Source: Dasypus novemcinctus (lineage: Eukaryota; Chordata; Mammalia; Cingulata; Dasypodidae). Taken from it: a DNA stretch of 64,000 nucleotides. Position numbers and translations under genes: made by a program. Each line of letters opens with the position of its first letter. The first letter of the stretch is position 1. This document shows, one piece after another, positions 59,608 to 64,000 of this stretch. The notes under the pieces were generated by a model that was given only the letters and a program-made list of their open reading frames with translations, had not been told where the DNA came from and searched no databases. The stretch covers positions 8,370,001-8,434,000 of the forward strand of contig NC_080699.1 of the NCBI RefSeq assembly GCF_030445035.2, read 5' to 3'.

Positions 59608-59955
59608 TTTTTTTTTTTAATCCCCACCCCCCCCGCAGCTTGCTTGCTGTCTGCTCTCTGTGTCCATTTGCTGTGCGTCCTTCTGTGTACCTGTATTTTT
59701 CATTTATTCCCCTCCCCCCTTGCGGCTTGCTTGTTGTCTGCTCTCTGTGTCCATTCACTGTGTGCTCTTCTGTGTTTTCACTTGTCTGCCCTTTTGTTGC
59801 GTCACCTTGCTGAGTCGGCACTCCACGGCATATGTGGGCTGGTGGCTCTCTGTGGTGTGCAGGCCAGCCTGCCTTCACAAGGAGGCCCGGGACGTGAACC
59901 AGGGCCTCCCATATGGTAGACGGGAGCCTAACTGATTGAGCCACAGCTGCTTCCC
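59608..59955 (-). mobile_element. DAS-type SINE with a repeated tail module
   Basis: The head complement 'gagccacagctgcttcccc' ends near 59955. The tail complement occurs twice ('cttgctgtctgctctctgtg' near 59644 and 'cttgttgtctgctctctgtg' near 59729), so the tail is duplicated as in the copy at 9911. Frames over it on both strands are by-products. Confidence 0.85.
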
Positions 59956-60361
59956 CTCAGATGCAAATTTTAAAAATACATTTCCTGGACACATCCTGCA
60001 TACCAGTGTCGCTGCATACATACGTGTTCTCTGCTTTGGGATGTAATGGGAGTAGAGCCAGCATACCTGGGTTCCTATCTTTGTGTACCACTTATGATCT
60101 ATGAAATCTTGGACAACTTTCTTAGTTTCACTTTCCTCACCTCGCAAATGTGCCAAATTAAACTTTCCTTCCTCAAGCCAGCTTCTGAGGATAGGCACAT
60201 GTTTAGTGGAAAGGCTCACATCATGAAGTGGAGGAGAAAAGTTTTACCTACTGGAAATGACCCAGGAGAATCAGTGGAAATCTTCGGGACTTGCATGGGA
60301 ATGGCGCCATGAGCATATTGGACTGTAGTGATGTCTCCCTAACTGAAAAACATGGTCGACC

Positions 60362-60500
60362 CACATTGCTGCTTCTCCTCCTCCTCCTCCCCTTTCACCC
60401 CTCCTCCCCTTCCTTCCCCTTTCTCTTCCCCTTCCTCTGCTTCTGCTTCTTCTCCTCTTCTTCCTCATACTCCTCCTCCTTCCCCTCCTCTTCCTCTCCG
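60362..60500 (-). repeat. Pyrimidine-rich (CCT)n-like tract
   Basis: About 140 bases of CTT/CCT-type units with few purines on the plus strand. Ser/Pro-rich plus frames and an Arg-rich minus frame over it are low-complexity artefacts. Confidence 0.85.
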
Positions 60501-61267
60501 TAAGAAGCCCTCTATACCCACACATAGTATATAAACAATTGGTCCTCTTGGTTAACTTGGTGGAAACTTATTGGTTCAAAGCATTAATAAAATACCACCT
60601 TTCCTTGTGGTATCTTCATCTGTCTTTGTATGAGGGTGATGCTGGCCTTGTAGGGTGCATTAGGGAGTGTTCCCTTCACTTCGGTTCATGAGGTGAAAGT
60701 AGCAAAAGCATATTGTCAGAAGAGCTGGAGTCAGAAGACTCAGGTATTCCTCCCAGCTGCCCATGCTGTTGAACTCGTTGTGCATTTTGTTGCAACTATA
60801 AAACGAGGGGGATCATGACCTTTTCCCCACAGAGGATTTTTTTTTAAGATTAAATGAAATAATGAGGTGAAAGTGCCTGGCACAAAATAGATCTCACTCA
60901 AGGCTCTTTTCTCTCATGAAAAAATGTCAGTTTATTCCATCCACCTCTGCCAGCAAAGGGGTGTTCCTTCCCTTGTGTGCAGCCCACGTTAGGCACATGC
61001 TACACTGGCTCGTTCTCCTGGTACGAGCTTCCTAGTCCCACTTTTTTCTGGAATGCTCATGCTTCCTTTTCCAGGTGTCCAGATCCTTTTGCATATTTCT
61101 TTCAGGATGGGATTCAGAGCCTCACTCCAGAATTGCTCCTAGGCCCCTTGTCTTTTCAGACAGTTTAAAATAGCACTCCTTCGGCCCCTGATCATTTTGT
61201 CTCTGGTATTGTTACCCAACTTACTAACTCCATTTTGCCTTCTGAATTAAAATAAATGTTCTCTAAT

Positions 61268-61358
61268 GACAAAGACCATTTCTTACATGTTGTGAGTTGT
61301 ATTTTTTCTGCTCCCTTGCTGGTAGAGCATCTCTGAGATAGTTACAACTACAGCAGAC
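61268..61358 (+). repeat. Copy 1 of a ~90-bp duplicated block
   Basis: Contains 'tagagcatctctgagatagt' followed by 'tacaactacagcagac', matched at 62695-62786. See findings. Confidence 0.75.
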
Positions 61359-61734
61359 ATGGGCGAGGGATGTTGGTAACCCAGACTCTAATGCAGGTAA
61401 CAGATTGCAGTCTTACTTGCTTGCGTCCGTCTGTCCTGAACTCCATCCTCCTGATGCAAGTGCACCAAACTTGTGCTTTAGAAATGACAAGCCCAGGTCC
61501 AGCAACATCCTGTGCTTGCAAGAAGCTGAAACCTCAAGAATCAACTCTTCAAATGCCAAGGATTTTTTGTGCTTATGATAAACTGTGATTGCATCCAAAA
61601 ATACTCAATGAAAAAAACCCACTTCACGTAGCCAATTAAATTGGCTCTGTTTGCCTCAGTACTAGACACATCTTCAACGCCCGGTCAGGTGTGGGTTTTA
61701 TGGCTGGTTTCTGGGTAAACACAGGGAATATGTG

Positions 61735-61925
61735 CTGAGCCTTGCCCGGAGGCTCCCGGCAGACTTGCTCTTCCCAGAGCTGCAGGAGCAAAGCTGCCAG
61801 CTGCCAGGCGCGGCCCCCGCCCTGCTCAGGGAGCTTCCCGTGGCCGCCCCTGTCCTCAGAGCCCCGCTCCAGGAAGGGGCCCTTCTCTCGCAGTAACTGC
61901 ACCCAGAACGGACTTGCTGCGGAAT
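61735..61925. other. GC-rich island in AT-rich surroundings
   Basis: Frames of 61-88 codons on both strands. The minus frame (61636-61902) reads as a leucine-rich stretch with no recognised family. No splice-site framework or promoter was seen, and it could be a degraded repeat. Confidence 0.35.
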
Positions 61926-62287
61926 AGCATCTGGCAAAATGGGAGGAGAAAGCAGGGTTTTCTTTATTTAATTTTAACTTCTAAATGTTGATTTTATTTG
62001 ATAAACTACTTCAAGAAATAAAAAATTAAAACCTGGAGTCCCCCCATAATATCAGGAACCAACTTTCAAATAACAGCTCACTCTACTCGCAATGGACCAC
62101 GGCTGGTTTTTCTCAGCCCATATGGATGTATGAGAGTAGACTCTGATCCGAGATCCCGCAGAGCAAGAATTGCTTACTTGGAATTGAATGAATTGATGTT
62201 GGGGCTTTAATTTTTATTTACTTTAAATGTCAGAAAAATTATCAGACACTTGGAAATGAGTGTAAAAGAGACTCCTGAGACTCCTTT

Positions 62288-62375
62288 TTTTTTTTTTTAA
62301 GGTGGTACCTGTAATTGAAACTGGGACCTCATACTTGCTAGGCGGGTGCTCAACCACTGAACTACACCCACTTTG
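62288..62375 (-). mobile_element. Short tRNA-Ala-like SINE (DAS-I type)
   Basis: The reverse complement gives a tRNA-like head from 'gggtgctcaaccactgaact' (A-box side) and 'gtaattgaaactgggacctc' (B-box side), with a T-run complement of the tail. Flanks ctcctgagactccttt (62272-62287) and ctcctgagtcttcttt (62376-62391) form a good target duplication. Confidence 0.88.
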
Positions 62376-62694
62376 CTCCTGAGTCTTCTTTGAACAGAGT
62401 CCTGAGCGTCTTACAACTGGTCCTTCAGGGACTATTGGATTCTATAGTGTGCGCCTTTTACTGACTACAGTTTTACAGTTATGTAGGAATAGGAACGAAG
62501 TTTCAGAGCACTGATAACGTGAGTTTTTCTTCTACAGTAATACAAACAATTCTTGTCTATAGAATTGCAAATAAATATTACCCCATAGAGATACCATTGT
62601 GATTATATCCACTGACATGCAAATACATGTTGTCTTTATAGACAAAATTTTAAAATTTGTATATTATTGGCCAATAGTCCATTCATTCTTTGAT

Positions 62695-62786
62695 GACAAG
62701 GAAAATTTCTTGTATGTTGTTAGTTATGTTTGTTTCAGTTCCCCAGTTTGTAGAGCATCTCTGAGATAGTTAAAACTACAGCAGAC
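62695..62786 (+). repeat. Copy 2 of a ~90-bp duplicated block
   Basis: Shares 'tagagcatctctgagatagt' and 'actacagcagac' with 61268-61358, and the 5' part also aligns ('gacaa', 'atttctt', 'atgttgt'). Confidence 0.75.
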
Positions 62787-63911
62787 CCTGTATTTTTATC
62801 AGCAAATTCAATTGAGCATTTCTAATTGCATATTTATAAATTTTCTTCAAATTCTTACTAATTCTTTCCTTAACTAATTATTGAGACAAATATTTCTTGG
62901 AGTCATGTTCATTTTATATTTTTTGAGAGTCTTTATCTTTCAGAAAATGATACTTTAGCCCCTTGAAGTTCTCACTAAGAAGCCCAGGTGAGCTTTCCTG
63001 ACAAGGAATCAAGTAAACTGCATTGCTGAAGTTCATTACTGGTTGCTTAAACCTAGCACATCTTTCCTTGGCATTCAGAGCACATTCCAAGGAGCAATAG
63101 AACTTTAACTTTGCTCACTCTGTTCCTCTAGTTAGTTTGTTTCTGTCTCTATTGATTTCATGTTTTGTTTTTGCTTCTGGTTTGCCCAGATCAAAAATGT
63201 ATTCCCAGTTGGTTGTAGCAGTGATTTGGAATTGGGTTTTATAACCATTTGGTGGTCTCTCTAGAATCTAGAGAGCTAGTGTCCCCATGGATAATGGACA
63301 TGAATTCTTTGTTGAGTAAGAAACAATAGAGTCTGGTTGGCTAGTCTTTCCTGTTTGTCTGTCTATTTTTGAGTTCAGATAAATTGAGATCTACACAAGT
63401 TAGTTTTGTTTTTCTGTTTATTCTCGGTTAAAGTGTGAGACTGAAACCATACTCTCAGTGTGTCTGTGTGTCTATGTGTGTGAGAGTCTGTAATTGAAAA
63501 GGACTTGTCCTTTCATTGAGAAAGTGTGAAATGTTGTCAACTTCTGGAAGGCATTAATATTGGAAGATATTAATAAATTAGATTATAACATCTCAAATTA
63601 AAGGTGCTCTGTTCTAAATTATTTACAGAGATAAACAAACACTTAAATAATTTTAATATTCCCTACATTTATAGAAAATTTGAAAACTGAAGTATTAATA
63701 TGTTAATCGTGCTGGACTTTAAAAAATCTTTTCTACAGAGGCTGCTAGCTCAGAAGCATTTTAAGAATTTAAATTCACATCATCACGTAAGTCTTGGAAA
63801 ATCAGATTTGTTTAATAATTTTGGTCTTTTAAAAAGTAACTGAGTTTTTTCTCTGATTTATTAGTGTTGAGTATAATAAAAGTATGCACTTTATTTTTAA
63901 AAAAGATCTCA
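62787..63911. other. AT-rich intergenic sequence
   Basis: No gene recognised. A short TG-rich simple tract lies near 63455-63485. Confidence 0.4.
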
Positions 63912-64000
63912 GGGAGCTGGTGTGGCTCAGTGGTTGAGTGTCGGCTTCCCACATCTGAGGTCCTGGGTTCAATCCCTGGAACTGGTACCTCAAAATTAAA
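63912..64000 (+). mobile_element. tRNA-Ala-like SINE head, cut by window end
   Basis: 'gggagctggtgtggctcagt' and B-box-like 'gggttcaatccc' followed by 'tggtacctc' match the short SINE type. The rest lies outside the window. Confidence 0.85.

Noticed and set aside
60271-60534. Arg-rich and Ser/Pro-rich frames
   Set aside because: Translation of a pyrimidine-rich simple tract, with no domain or exon context.

Overview
The window looks like nuclear DNA of an armadillo, most likely Dasypus (nine-banded armadillo) or a close relative. The main reason is a dense population of tRNA-Ala-derived SINEs of the DAS type (full-length, internally deleted and short tRNA-only copies), together with lineage-specific LTRs and old mammal-wide repeats (MIR, L1, MLT1-type LTRs, hAT-like MERs). 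No bacterial-style gene layout, CRISPR array or operon is present.

Only one protein-coding gene is supported: MMP7 (matrilysin), on the minus strand from about 21970 (cap site) down to about 12215 (poly-A site). All six coding exons can be placed with GT-AG borders and continuous phase, giving a 279-residue preproenzyme. It has a signal peptide, a PRCGVPD cysteine switch, a [11 protein letters not shown] zinc site and a short tail, and no hemopexin domain, as expected for matrilysin. A compact promoter (TATA, AP-1 and two ETS/PEA3 sites) lies just upstream at 21995-22134. The most interesting point is that the codon aligning with the usual mammalian start is GTG here. An in-frame ATG-ATG pair 12 codons upstream, in what is 5' leader in other mammals, appears to supply the start.

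Layout. 1-12.2 kb: intergenic, with MLT1-type remnants, one lineage-specific LTR carrying a nested SINE, and one DAS SINE flanked by perfect target duplications. 12.2-22.0 kb: MMP7, with DAS SINEs in introns 1, 2 and 5. 22-42 kb: intergenic, with scattered MIRs, SINEs, L1 3' ends, a decayed ERVL pol fragment (32.2-33.1 kb), a 20-bp minisatellite (33.4-33.7 kb) and a young L1 3' UTR (36.9-37.6 kb). 42.5-51.4 kb: a nearly full-length old L1 on the minus strand, broken up by three LTRs, three SINEs and another L1 fragment. 52.7-57.0 kb: another LTR, then an L1 holding an MLT1-type LTR that itself holds a lineage-specific LTR, a 269-bp pure-purine array and a SINE. 57-64 kb: intergenic, with SINEs and a duplicated ~90-bp block. 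In the human genome MMP7 lies between TMEM123 and MMP20; no exon of either neighbour was recognised here.

Family assignments and comparisons with human MMP7 are from memory, not from a search. Coordinates of MMP7 exons and of repeats with visible target duplications are precise; other repeat borders are approximate.
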